From Streptomyces sp. NBC_00513 (GTDB taxonomy: Bacteria; Actinomycetota; Actinomycetes; Streptomycetales; Streptomycetaceae), in contig NZ_CP107845.1 in the NCBI RefSeq assembly GCF_041431415.1, positions 1,302,001-1,366,000 of the forward strand: a stretch of 64,000 nt of DNA, written 5' to 3'. Both the position numbers and the translations under genes were made by a program. The notes below the pieces were generated by a model that made no database searches, had not been told where the DNA came from, and worked only from the letters and a program-made list of their open reading frames with translations. Shown here in pieces: positions 8,515-16,690 of this stretch (position 1 is its first letter; each line of letters starts with the position of its first letter).

Positions 8515-11082
8515 CTACTTCCGCATGATGGCGGGTTCGTGGCGCCGCAGCAGCCGGGAGACCAGTACGCCGAACAGTACGGACAGCACGACCAGCATCC
8601 CGAGGTTCAGCAGCCACACGCCGACGGTGTGCGCGAACAGCGGGTCGTCGGTGAGGGGGCCGGGCACGATCGCGCCCAGGTCGATGGTGCCCGCCATCGC
8701 GCCGAGCGCCCAGCGGGAGGGCACCAGCCAGGACAGCTGTTGGATCACCGGCACCCCGTCCAGTTGCAGGAGCGCCCCGCAGAAGACCACCTGGACGATG
8801 GCGAGGAGGACCAGCAGCGGCATGGTGACCTCCTCCTTCCTGACCAGGGCGGAGACCAGCAGGCCGAGCATCATCGCGGTGAACGACAGCAGGGCGACGG
8901 CGAGCGTGATCTCGATCAGCGGCGGCATGAGGACGCCCTTGCCGCCGGGGGCGCCGAGGTTCACGCCCAACAGGGCGACGAGCGTCAGCACGACGGCCTG
9001 GGCCACCGTGATCGCGCCCAGGACCACCACCTTGGACATCAGGTAGGCGGAGCGGGACAGTCCCACCGCGCGTTCGCGCTGGTAGATGGTCCGTTCCTTG
9101 ACCAGTTCGCGCACCGCGTTGGCGGCGCCGGTGAGCACGCCTCCCACGCACAGGATGAGCAGGGCGTTGATCGCCGTCTCCTGGGTGAGGCGGCTGCCGG
9201 CCAGGGCGCGGGCCATGGCGCCCATCACGAACGGCAGCGCGATCATGATGGCGAGGAAGGTCCGGTCCGCGCTCAGCGCCGCCGCGTACCGCCGGACCAG
9301 CGTGGAGAGCTGGGAGCCCCAGCTCTGCGCCTTGGGCGGAGGGGCGACGAAACCGGCCGGTCCGGGTCTGCCGTCCGCGACCGGGGGCCGGGTGGCGGCC
9401 CCGCGCACGTACCTGCGGTACAGGGGGGATGCCGCGTACTCGGCCGCCCAGTCGCGGTCCCGTTCGTTCTCGAAGGCCTCGAAGGCTTCGGGCCACTGCT
9501 CGTAGCCGAAGAAGGCAAGGGTCTCGTCGGGCGGTCCGAAGTAGGCGACGCGTCCGCCGGGGGCGAGGACGAGCAGCCGGTCGCAGACGTCGAGGCTGAG
9601 CACGCTGTGGGTGACGACGATGACGGTGCGGCCGTCGTCGGCGAGGCCGCGCAGCATGTGCATGACGGAGCGGTCCATCCCGGGGTCGAGACCGGAGGTG
9701 GGTTCGTCGAGGAAGAGCAGGGAGGGTTTGGTCAGCAGTTCCAGGGCGACGGACACCCGCTTGCGCTGGCCGCCGGAGAGGCTGTGGATGGACTGGTCGG
9801 CGCGCTGTCCGAGGCCGAGCTCACCGATCACCTCGTCCACCCGCGCTTGGCGTTCCGCCTTCTCGGTGTCCTGGGGGAAGCGCAGTTCGGCGGCGTAGGT
9901 CAGGGCGCGGCGCACCGTGAGCTGGGCGTGCAGGATGTCGTCCTGCGGCACGAGGCCGATGCGGCTGCGGAGTTCGGCGTAGTCGCGGTACAGGTCGCGC
10001 CCGTCGTACAGGACGGTGCCCTGGTCGGCGGGGCGCAGGCCGGTGAGGGCGCCGAGCAGGGTGGATTTGCCGGCGCCGCTGGGGCCGACGACGGCGAGCA
10101 GGCATTTGGCGCCGACGGGGAAGGAGACGTGGTCGAGGAGGACCTTGCGGCCGTGGTCGACCGCGACGGCGAGGTCCTGGACGTCGAGGGAGACCTCTCC
10201 GGTGTCCACGTACTCCTGGAGTTGGTCGCCGACCAGGCAGAAGGCGGTGTGCCCGATGCCGACGATGTCGCCCTCGGCGATCGGCGCGCGCTCGACGCGG
10301 GCGCCGTTCAGGTAGGTGCCGTTGTGGCTGGCGAGGTCGACGATCTCGTACGTGCCGTCCGCGAGCGCCCGCAGCTCGGCGTGGCGTCGGGAGACGACGA
10401 GGTCGTCGACGACGAGGTCGTTGTCCGAGGCCCGCCCGATGCGTACGGCGGTCCGCGCGGGCAGCGGGCGGACCGACGTCGGCCGGGCGAAGGTGCCGGT
10501 CAGCCCGGGGTGTGACACGGAGGACGGCCGCGAGGTCCCGCCGGCGGACCCGGTGGGCGCCAGGTACGCCGAAGGCCACGCGGGGGTGGCGGACGGCGCG
10601 GGGGTCACGGGGAGCGCGGGGGCGGGCGCGGCCGGCGCGGGGGCGGCTGAGGCGGACGGGGCCCGTGCGGGCGGAGCTGAGGCGGGGGTCGCCGCCGGCT
10701 CGGCGGGTTCTGCGGACGGCTTGGCCGATCTGCCCGACGGCTCGGCGGGTTTGGCAGGCGGCTTGGGGCCGAGCAGGAGGGCGCGCGGGCCGTCGTCGAC
10801 GCTCCCGAAACGCAGTTCGCTGCCGGCGCCGATGTTCCAGGCGTGGATGCGGTGGCCGTCGGCCCAGGTGCCGTTGGTGCTGTTCTCGTCCTCGACGGTC
10901 CAGTGGTCGCCTTCGGCGCGCAGCACGGCGTGGTGCCAGGAGACGCGGGCGTCGTCGAGGCAGATCTCGCAGAGGGGGTCCCGACCGACGTGGTAGGTCC
11001 GGACCGGGCTCATCGCGGTGGAGCCCCCGGCCGTTTCCAGAACGAGTTCGGGTGCGGTCGGCACACCGGGGCGCTGGACCAT
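8515..11082 (-). CDS. Two-FHA-domain ABC transporter, ATPase fused to ABCG-type permease (Rv1747-like)
   Basis: The 855-residue protein carries FHA domain 1 (about 31-95; GRD and NSTNGTW), an Ala/Pro linker (107-205) and FHA domain 2 (about 213-275; GRASDND, SRRH, SHNGTYLNG). An ABC ATPase follows (Walker A GPSGAGKST at 333-341, signature LSGGQ near 435, Walker B LLFLDEP near 455-461). The C-terminal half has six hydrophobic segments typical of ABC2 permeases. The order matches Rv1747 of M. tuberculosis, an exporter whose FHA domains are phosphorylated by PknF. Here a kinase lies two genes downstream in the same operon. The exported substrate is unknown, perhaps a lipid or cell-envelope component. 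The ATG at 11082 fits the start of FHA1. Confidence 0.9.
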   Translation of the reverse strand: MVQRPGVPTAPELVLETAGGSTAMSPVRTYHVGRDPLCEICLDDARVSWHHAVLRAEGDHWTVEDENSTNGTWADGHRIHAWNIGAGSELRFGSVDDGPRALLLGPKPPAKPAEPSGRSAKPSAEPAEPAATPASAPPARAPSASAAPAPAAPAPALPVTPAPSATPAWPSAYLAPTGSAGGTSRPSSVSHPGLTGTFARPTSVRPLPARTAVRIGRASDNDLVVDDLVVSRRHAELRALADGTYEIVDLASHNGTYLNGARVERAPIAEGDIVGIGHTAFCLVGDQLQEYVDTGEVSLDVQDLAVAVDHGRKVLLDHVSFPVGAKCLLAVVGPSGAGKSTLLGALTGLRPADQGTVLYDGRDLYRDYAELRSRIGLVPQDDILHAQLTVRRALTYAAELRFPQDTEKAERQARVDEVIGELGLGQRADQSIHSLSGGQRKRVSVALELLTKPSLLFLDEPTSGLDPGMDRSVMHMLRGLADDGRTVIVVTHSVLSLDVCDRLLVLAPGGRVAYFGPPDETLAFFGYEQWPEAFEAFENERDRDWAAEYAASPLYRRYVRGAATRPPVADGRPGPAGFVAPPPKAQSWGSQLSTLVRRYAAALSADRTFLAIMIALPFVMGAMARALAGSRLTQETAINALLILCVGGVLTGAANAVRELVKERTIYQRERAVGLSRSAYLMSKVVVLGAITVAQAVVLTLVALLGVNLGAPGGKGVLMPPLIEITLAVALLSFTAMMLGLLVSALVRKEEVTMPLLVLLAIVQVVFCGALLQLDGVPVIQQLSWLVPSRWALGAMAGTIDLGAIVPGPLTDDPLFAHTVGVWLLNLGMLVVLSVLFGVLVSRLLRRHEPAIMRK

Positions 11083-11134
11083 GGTCAGATTTTCCCACGA
11101 TCCGACCGGCTCGGCATAACCGCAGGTCAGGGCG

Positions 11135-11167
11135 CCCTTAAGGGTAATGACAACGGTCCCCGTTGCA
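11135..11167. promoter_or_regulatory. Two palindromes in the divergent CDF/ABC intergenic region
   Basis: CCCTTAAGGG at 11135-11144 is a perfect 10-mer palindrome. CAACGG at 11151-11156 and CCGTTG at 11160-11165 form a perfect six-base inverted repeat around TCC, framed by TG and CA. They lie 70-100 bp upstream of the metal exporter and 50-85 bp upstream of the FHA-transporter gene. Either could be an operator, most plausibly for metal control of the exporter. Confidence 0.4.
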
Positions 11168-11233
11168 GCCTTTGCCCATCTCCGAAAGGTGCGCTTCACT
11201 TCACGCGTCGGAACCGAACAAACGGGGGACGCC

Positions 11234-12259
11234 ATGACCGGGCACGACCACGCGAAGGATCACACCCACGCCCAAGGCGGCCACGCCCACGGCGGACACA
11301 GCCACGGGGTCGACCCGAACGCCGATCGCCGCTGGCTGGCCATCGCCCTCGCGCTGATCGCGGGCTTCATGGCCGTCGAGGTGGTCATCGGCGTCATGGC
11401 GCACTCCCTGGCGCTGATCTCCGACGCCGCGCACATGCTGACGGACGCCGTCTCGATCGTCCTCGCGCTGATCGCGATGCGGCTCGCCGCCCGGCCGGCG
11501 CGCGGTGGGTTCACGTACGGCCTCAAGCGCGCCGAGATACTCTCCGCCCAGGCCAACGGCCTCACCCTGCTCCTGCTGGCGGTCTGGTTGGCGTACGAGG
11601 CGGTGCGCAGGCTGCTCGACCCACCGCCGGTGGAGGGCGGACTCGTCCTGGTGACGGCGCTCGCGGGCATCGTCGTGAACGTGGCGGCGGCCTGGTGCAT
11701 CTCGAAGGCGAACCGCTCCTCCCTGGCGGTCGAGGGCGCCTACCAGCACGTGCTGAACGACCTGTTCGCCTTCATAGGCACCGCCGTGGCCGGCCTGATC
11801 GTGCTCACCACCGGTTTCGTCCAGGCCGACGCCATCGCCTCGCTCGTGGTGGTGGCGCTGATGGTCAAGGCGGGCTACGGACTGGTCCGCGAGTCGGGTC
11901 GGATCCTCCTGGAGGCCGCTCCGGCCGGCACGGACCCGGACGCGGTCGGCGACCGGCTCGTCGGGCAGCCGCCGGTGACCGAGGTCCACGACCTGCACAT
12001 CTGGACCATCACCTCGGGTCAGGCGGCGCTCTCCGCGCACGTCCTGGTGGAACCGGCGGGCGACTGCCACGCCGTGCGCCGTGACCTGGAAGCACTGCTG
12101 GAGAAGGAGTACGGGATCACGCACACCACCCTCCAGGTGGACCACGCGCAGGACGCGCTGCTCTCGGTCGGGCGGCGACCGGGTGAGTCCCCGGCGGGCG
12201 ACTGGCACTGCGCGGACGCGCACGGCCCGGTCCACCGCGAGGGTCCGCACGACCACTGA
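11234..12259 (+). CDS. CDF-family heavy-metal (probably zinc) exporter
   Basis: The 341-residue membrane protein starts at ATG 11234, after GGGGGAC. The first 30 residues are a His-rich metal-binding tail (HDHAKDHTHAQ, GGHAHGGHSHG). Six helices follow, with the metal-site motifs HMLTD in helix 2 and HVLND in helix 5. A ferredoxin-like cytoplasmic C-terminal domain includes VHDLHIWTITSG. The very end is again His-rich. This is the CzcD/ZitB arrangement, known for proton-coupled Zn/Co/Cd export. The gene is divergent from the FHA-transporter operon and has two palindromes upstream. Confidence 0.92.
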   Translation: MTGHDHAKDHTHAQGGHAHGGHSHGVDPNADRRWLAIALALIAGFMAVEVVIGVMAHSLALISDAAHMLTDAVSIVLALIAMRLAARPARGGFTYGLKRAEILSAQANGLTLLLLAVWLAYEAVRRLLDPPPVEGGLVLVTALAGIVVNVAAAWCISKANRSSLAVEGAYQHVLNDLFAFIGTAVAGLIVLTTGFVQADAIASLVVVALMVKAGYGLVRESGRILLEAAPAGTDPDAVGDRLVGQPPVTEVHDLHIWTITSGQAALSAHVLVEPAGDCHAVRRDLEALLEKEYGITHTTLQVDHAQDALLSVGRRPGESPAGDWHCADAHGPVHREGPHDH

Positions 12260-12322
12260 GGGTCCGTGGTCAGGGCCACTGAGCGTCCGGTGGTCGGGAC
12301 CACTGACGGTCCGGTGGTGCCG
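12253..12322. repeat. Three imperfect ~23-bp repeats with dyad symmetry after the exporter gene
   Basis: Units begin at about 12253, 12276 and 12300. Each contains CCACTGA, then GTCCG, then a GTGGT-type element, so each unit has inverted ACCAC/GTGGT ends. The array overlaps the last codons and stop of the exporter gene and ends just before the Nudix gene. A short CCCCG/CGGGG hairpin follows at 12326-12339. Confidence 0.6.
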
Positions 12323-12352
12323 ACACCCCGTACGCGGGGCATGGATAGCGGC

Positions 12353-12832
12353 ATGGCACAGAAACGAAGCGCCGGCCTGCTCCTCTTCCGTCGGGCCGGC
12401 GAAGAGGAGACCGACATCGAGGTCCTGCTCGGGCACATGGGCGGGCCACTGTGGGACCGGCGCGGCGACGCCGGGACCTGGGCGATCCCCAAGGGCGAGT
12501 ACGGCCCGGAGGAGACCCCCCGCGACGCGGCCCGCCGGGAGTTCACCGAGGAGATCGGCCTGCCGCCCCCGGAGGGCCCGTACCTGCCCCTGGGGGAGAT
12601 CCGGATGCCGAGCGGGAAGCTGGTGACGATCTGGGCGGTGCGGGCGGACCTGGATCCGGCCCTCATGGTGCCCGGGACGTTCACGATGGAGTGGCCGCCG
12701 CACTCGGGACGGATCGGCGAGTTCCCGGAACTGGACAGGGTGGCCTGGTTCCCTCCGGCAGTGGCCGAATCCAAGTTGATTCCCGGCCAAGTGCCTTTTC
12801 TGGAGCGGCTGTTGGTGCTTCTGAAGGGTTGA
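12353..12832 (+). CDS. Nudix hydrolase
   Basis: The 159-residue protein has the Nudix box GEYGPEETPRDAARREFTEEIG, complete with the REFTEE core, in the first half. The N-terminus KRSAGLLLFRR is the usual first strand of the fold. The family hydrolyses nucleoside diphosphates linked to another moiety; the substrate cannot be told from sequence. ATG 12353 gives the family-like N-terminus; an ATG 12 bp upstream is possible and sits right behind a CCCCG/CGGGG hairpin. The gene lies just after a repeat array and in the same direction as the metal exporter, but I see no functional link. Confidence 0.85.
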   Translation: MAQKRSAGLLLFRRAGEEETDIEVLLGHMGGPLWDRRGDAGTWAIPKGEYGPEETPRDAARREFTEEIGLPPPEGPYLPLGEIRMPSGKLVTIWAVRADLDPALMVPGTFTMEWPPHSGRIGEFPELDRVAWFPPAVAESKLIPGQVPFLERLLVLLKG

Positions 12833-12880
12833 CCCGACCTTGACTTGCCAATAAAGCCCACCTGCGTGGACATTGCACAT

Positions 12881-14134
12881 ATGACGAGCGTCGTGCTGGT
12901 GGGGACCCTGGACACCAAGGGTGTGGAGTACGGCTGGTTGCGCGAGAGACTGCTGCGCGCCGGCGTCGAGGTGGTACTGGTCGACACGGGGATCATGGAC
13001 GAGCCCCGGGTGCCGGCGGACGTGCCGCGCGAGGTGGTCGCGCGGGCCGCGGGAACGGAACTCGCGGACCTGCGGGCCGCCGCCGACCGGGGGTCGGCCG
13101 TCACCGCGATGGCCGCCGGGGCGGAAGCGACCCTCCTGCGCCTGCACGCCGAGGGCCGGCTGCAGGGGGTGCTCGCGATCGGCGGCAGCGGCGGGACGTC
13201 CATCGCGACCCGGGCCATGCGGGCGCTCCCGCTGGGCGTGCCGAAGGTGATGGTCTCCTCGATGGCGTCCGGGGACGTCGCCCCGTACGTCGGATCCTCG
13301 GACATCACCATGATGTACAGCGTCGTGGACATAGCGGGGATCAACCGCATCTCCGCTCCCGTGCTCGCCAACGCGGTGGAGGCGGTCGCCGCGATGGCCG
13401 GGGGCTTCGCCCGCGATTCGCGGGAGCGCGGCCCGACCCGGCTCGGGGCGGGTGGGCGGCCGCTGATCGCGGCGAGCATGGCCGGCGTGACCACGATCGG
13501 CGTGGACGCGGCCCGGGAACGACTGACCGAGCTGGGCTACGAGGTGCTCGTCTTCCACGTCAGCGGCACGGGCGGCCGGACCCTGGAGAAGCTGGCGGGT
13601 CAGGGGATCTTCGCGGGGGTGCTGGACCTCACGCTGAGCGAGCTGGCCGACGATCTGTGCGGGGGCATCCTCACGGCGGGCCCCGATCGGCTCAGCGCGG
13701 CCGGTCGTGCCGGGATTCCGCAGGTGGTGAGCCTGGGCGCGCTGGACATGGTGAAGTTCGGCCCCTTGGAGAGCCTGCCCGAACGTGCCCGGTACCGGCG
13801 GGTGCGCCTGCACAATCCCTCGATCACGGTGATCCGTACGACCGCGTCCGAGTGCGCCGAACTGGGCCGGCGGGTCGCGGTCAAGTTGCGGTCGGCCACC
13901 GGTCCCGCGGCCGTGTGCGTCCCATTGCGCGGACTGTCCACGCTCGGCGCGCCGGGCGGCCCCTACCATGACCCCTGTGCGGACGGGGCGCTGTTCTCGG
14001 CTCTGCGCGAGGGATTGCGGGGCAGTGCCGCCCGGCTGTACGACTACGACACCCACATCAACGACCCGGCGTTCGGCCGGGGCGCGGCCGACCGACTGCA
14101 CGCCATGATCGGCGCGGAGCGGGCGGCGGCCTGA
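12881..14134 (+). CDS. Tm-1-like ATP-binding domain protein (UPF0261 family)
   Basis: The 417-residue protein begins VVLVGTLDTKGVEYGWLRERL, the typical first strand of the Tm-1/UPF0261 fold. It continues with GGSGGTSIATRAMRALPLG (Gly-rich ligand loop near 100) and the family segment SDITMMYSVVDIAGINRIS. The distal half holds GVTTIGVDAARERL and YEVLVFHVSGTGGRTLEKL. The fold is known from the tomato mosaic virus resistance protein Tm-1, but the role in bacteria is not established. ATG 12881 is used; the upstream 12 codons lack a convincing start. It is in the same direction as the Nudix gene, 48 bp after it. Confidence 0.85.
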   Translation: MTSVVLVGTLDTKGVEYGWLRERLLRAGVEVVLVDTGIMDEPRVPADVPREVVARAAGTELADLRAAADRGSAVTAMAAGAEATLLRLHAEGRLQGVLAIGGSGGTSIATRAMRALPLGVPKVMVSSMASGDVAPYVGSSDITMMYSVVDIAGINRISAPVLANAVEAVAAMAGGFARDSRERGPTRLGAGGRPLIAASMAGVTTIGVDAARERLTELGYEVLVFHVSGTGGRTLEKLAGQGIFAGVLDLTLSELADDLCGGILTAGPDRLSAAGRAGIPQVVSLGALDMVKFGPLESLPERARYRRVRLHNPSITVIRTTASECAELGRRVAVKLRSATGPAAVCVPLRGLSTLGAPGGPYHDPCADGALFSALREGLRGSAARLYDYDTHINDPAFGRGAADRLHAMIGAERAAA

Positions 14135-14200
14135 CACCCGTTCGAGACACCCCGCGAGGTTGGGAACCAGCCGTGGCGGAAACCGTGTCCCTGGTGGTGG

Positions 14201-14219
14201 CCGGTCGGGGGACGACCGG
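14201..14219. other. Hairpin in the leader of the transmembrane kinase gene
   Basis: CCGGTCG and CGACCGG form a perfect seven-base stem with loop GGGGA, ending 32 bp before the kinase ATG. It could be a weak terminator of the preceding gene or a leader structure; no T-run follows. Confidence 0.3.
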
Positions 14220-14251
14220 AACCGGGCGCGACGCCATGGGCGGGGGGAACG

Positions 14252-15880
14252 ATGAACGACGTGTGGACCGTACCGGGGTACACCCAGGTCCGGGAGCTCG
14301 GTGCGGGCGGCAGCGGCCGTGTGGTTCTCGCCGTGCACGGCGCGACGGGCACGGCGGTCGCGGTGAAGTACCTCGGTGACCGGCTGCGCGAGGACCCCGC
14401 CTTCGTCCGTGAGTTCCGCGCGGAGGCCCGGCTGCTGGGCGGGCTGCGCTCGCCGTACGTGGTCGGTCTGTACGAGTACGTGGAGGCGCCCGGCGGCGCC
14501 GCGATCGTCATGGAACTGGTCGACGGGATCTCCCTGCGCGCCCTGCTGAAGCGGTCCGGCCGGGCGGACGCCGAGGCCGCGCTGGTGGTGCTGAAGGGGT
14601 CCCTGCTGGGCCTGGCCGCGGCGCACCGGGCGGGAGTGGTCCACCGGGACTACAAGCCGGAGAACGTGCTGGTCTCGCCGGACGGTTCGTCGAAATTGGT
14701 GGACTTCGGGATCGCGGCGGGGCGCGGCACCACGCCCGGCGTGGCGGGCACGCCCGCGTACATGGCCCCCGAGCAGTGGCAGGGACGGCCGGCCTCCCCC
14801 GCGGCCGACGTGTACGCGGCGACGGCGACGTTCTTCGAGTGCCTCACGGGGCGCAAGCCCTTCGACGGGACCAACTTCGCGGAGTTGGCGGTCCAGCACA
14901 TCGAGGCGCCCGTACCGGAGACGGAGGCCCCGGAACCGGTGCGTCCGCTGATTCGGCGCGGTCTGGCCAAGGAGCCCGAGCGGCGGCCGGAGAACGCCGA
15001 GGCGTTCGTCGCGGAGTTGGAGGGCGTGGCGCTGGCCGCGTACGGGCCCGACTGGGAGGAGCGCGGGCAGCGCAAGCTGGCGGCGCTGGCGGCGCTGCTG
15101 CCCTTGCTGTTCCCCTCGGCGGGCGCGCCGGCCGCCGGTACCACCGCGCTGGCGACGACCGCCCTGAAGCCGCCCCCGAGGAGCCTGCTGCCGGGTCGGC
15201 GGGGAGCGCTCGCGGCGGGTGCGGTGCTGGTGGTGGGGGCGCTGTTGATGTTCACGTACGACGCGGTCGGCGGCGAGCCGGACGGCGCGGCGGCGCTGAG
15301 CGCGTTCGCGACGACCAGCCCGGGTGCGCCGACGGCTTCGCCGGCTCCCGGTCCGAGCCCGTCGGGTTCCCCTTCGGCGTCGGTGTCGGTGTCGCCGTCC
15401 GCGAGTCCCTCGGCGTCCGTGTCCCCGTCCGTCTCGGCCTCGACGTCCGCGAGCCCCGGCGCGAGCGACACCCCGACGCCGACCCCCACACCGACCGTCA
15501 CCGAGCCGACCCCGACGCCCACTCCCACGCCGACCCCCACACCGACGCCGACTCCGACTCCGGTGGTCGTCTCGGGGGTGTCCGTCACCCTGTCCGCCGC
15601 CCCGAGCGCCGGTCGGGCGACCGTGTCCCTGAAGGTGCGGGGCGGACCGGCGACGGTGACCATCGAGTGGTTCCGCGGCGACAGCCCGGGCGACCTGCGC
15701 TCGCCGGACGGCGCGGACTCCGTCGCCGTCGAGGCCGGGACGGGTCCGGTGACGCGGTCCCACGCCCTCGCGCGGGTCGGCGGCTGCTACTTGAGCGCGC
15801 GTGTCACCACCAAACCGACGTCCGGCAAGGTGGCCGTCGACTCGATCTTCATCCCCAGGTGTCAGGACGTGCCGCGATGA
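14252..15880 (+). CDS. Transmembrane Ser/Thr protein kinase with repeat linker and Ig-like ectodomain
   Basis: The 542-residue protein has a kinase domain at about 10-265: GAGGSGRVVL, Lys39, HRDYKPEN with Asp133, DFG 151-153 and APEQ. It is followed by one transmembrane helix (about 319-335). A long Ser/Pro then Thr/Pro repeat linker (about 355-435) leads to an extracytoplasmic beta-rich domain of about 100 residues with two cysteines (GGCYL and PRCQ). The tyrosine in HRDY, where Leu or Val is usual, is a mild oddity, but all catalytic residues are present. The stop overlaps the next gene's start (ATGA). A receptor kinase sensing an envelope signal is the natural reading. The ligand is unknown. 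Confidence 0.9.
   Translation: MNDVWTVPGYTQVRELGAGGSGRVVLAVHGATGTAVAVKYLGDRLREDPAFVREFRAEARLLGGLRSPYVVGLYEYVEAPGGAAIVMELVDGISLRALLKRSGRADAEAALVVLKGSLLGLAAAHRAGVVHRDYKPENVLVSPDGSSKLVDFGIAAGRGTTPGVAGTPAYMAPEQWQGRPASPAADVYAATATFFECLTGRKPFDGTNFAELAVQHIEAPVPETEAPEPVRPLIRRGLAKEPERRPENAEAFVAELEGVALAAYGPDWEERGQRKLAALAALLPLLFPSAGAPAAGTTALATTALKPPPRSLLPGRRGALAAGAVLVVGALLMFTYDAVGGEPDGAAALSAFATTSPGAPTASPAPGPSPSGSPSASVSVSPSASPSASVSPSVSASTSASPGASDTPTPTPTPTVTEPTPTPTPTPTPTPTPTPTPVVVSGVSVTLSAAPSAGRATVSLKVRGGPATVTIEWFRGDSPGDLRSPDGADSVAVEAGTGPVTRSHALARVGGCYLSARVTTKPTSGKVAVDSIFIPRCQDVPR
15472..15563. repeat. Thr-Pro codon repeat in the kinase ectodomain linker
   Basis: Near-perfect hexamer repeats of the ACSCCG type encode alternating Thr and Pro, interrupted once by VTEP. 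Such linkers are typical wall-spanning stalks. The DNA repeat could change in length in frame. Confidence 0.7.
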
Positions 15881-16590
15881 GCGATGCCCGCGCTCCCGAG
15901 GGAGACGACTACAGCGCCACCGTCCTCGGCAGCCACTGGTTCAGCGGCCCGCCCGCGGACCCCGCCGACGAACCGGCGACACGGCGGCTCGACGGCACAC
16001 CCGACTCCGGCCCCGACACGCGGCGGCTCGACGAACCGGACACGAAACGGTTCGACACCCCGCAGACCACCCCCGGAGCGGTGCCCGACCGGATCGAGGG
16101 ATCGGTCCTGCGGTTCGGGCCCGGGGTGACGGCTGCCGTGCCCGCGCCGTTCCCGGTGGTCGTCGGGACCGCGGTGGGCACCCCGCGCCGCCGCGGTGGG
16201 CAGTGGCGTCGGTACACCCTGGCCGCCGTGGTGCTGGTCGCGGTGCTCGCGTACCTGGGCTGGCAGCGCTTCGGGCCGGCCGTCGAGGTCCGGGACGTGG
16301 CGGTCAGCACCGATCCGAAGGGGCCTGGCTGCGATTCCGCCGCCGACGTGGTGGCGCTCGTACGGACCGACGGGCGCCCGGGGACGCTCGCGTACCGCTG
16401 GCTCCGCAGCGACGGCACGCGCTCGGAGCGGCTCACCGAGCGGGTGCCGAGCGGGCAGCGGGAGGTCTCGCTGCATCTGCTGTGGACGTTCCAGGGCGCG
16501 GGGACCTACCCGGCGCGGGCCGAGATCGAGCTGCTGTCGCCCTCGCGGCACACGGCCTCGGTGGAGTTCACGTACCGCTGCCGCCCCTGA
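15877..16590 (+). CDS. Membrane-anchored partner protein coupled to the receptor kinase
   Basis: The 237-residue protein starts at ATG 15877, inside the kinase stop region (four-base ATGA overlap). A cytoplasmic segment of about 110 residues contains three spaced copies of a Thr-Arg/Lys-Arg-Leu/Phe-Asp motif (near 35-39, 48-52, 56-60). One transmembrane helix follows (about 113-130) and then an ectodomain of about 105 residues with two cysteines (152 and 235) ending VEFTYRCRP. The ectodomain looks like that of the upstream kinase: same length, W-centred strand and cysteines near both ends. It has no enzyme motif. The coupling suggests it is a substrate or co-receptor of the kinase. Confidence 0.75.
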   Translation: MSDARAPEGDDYSATVLGSHWFSGPPADPADEPATRRLDGTPDSGPDTRRLDEPDTKRFDTPQTTPGAVPDRIEGSVLRFGPGVTAAVPAPFPVVVGTAVGTPRRRGGQWRRYTLAAVVLVAVLAYLGWQRFGPAVEVRDVAVSTDPKGPGCDSAADVVALVRTDGRPGTLAYRWLRSDGTRSERLTERVPSGQREVSLHLLWTFQGAGTYPARAEIELLSPSRHTASVEFTYRCRP

Positions 16591-16690
16591 GGCGCGCGAC
16601 CGGGGCGGTCCCGCCGGTTCCTACGGCCGGCGTGGTCGTGGCCGTCCGGCCGAAGCTCCGGCGCCGGTCCCCGGTCGACGCGCGGCCGGC

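Noticed and set aside
7609..10515. A 968-codon plus-strand frame opposite the FHA-ABC operon
   Set aside because: Shadow of the transporter; Arg/Gly/Val-rich with no recognisable fold.
11201..15763. A 1520-codon open frame on the minus strand across the exporter, Nudix, Tm-1-like and kinase genes
   Set aside because: It is composed of Arg/His/Gly-rich low-complexity sequence without any family motif and lies antisense to four well-supported genes; typical of high-GC DNA.
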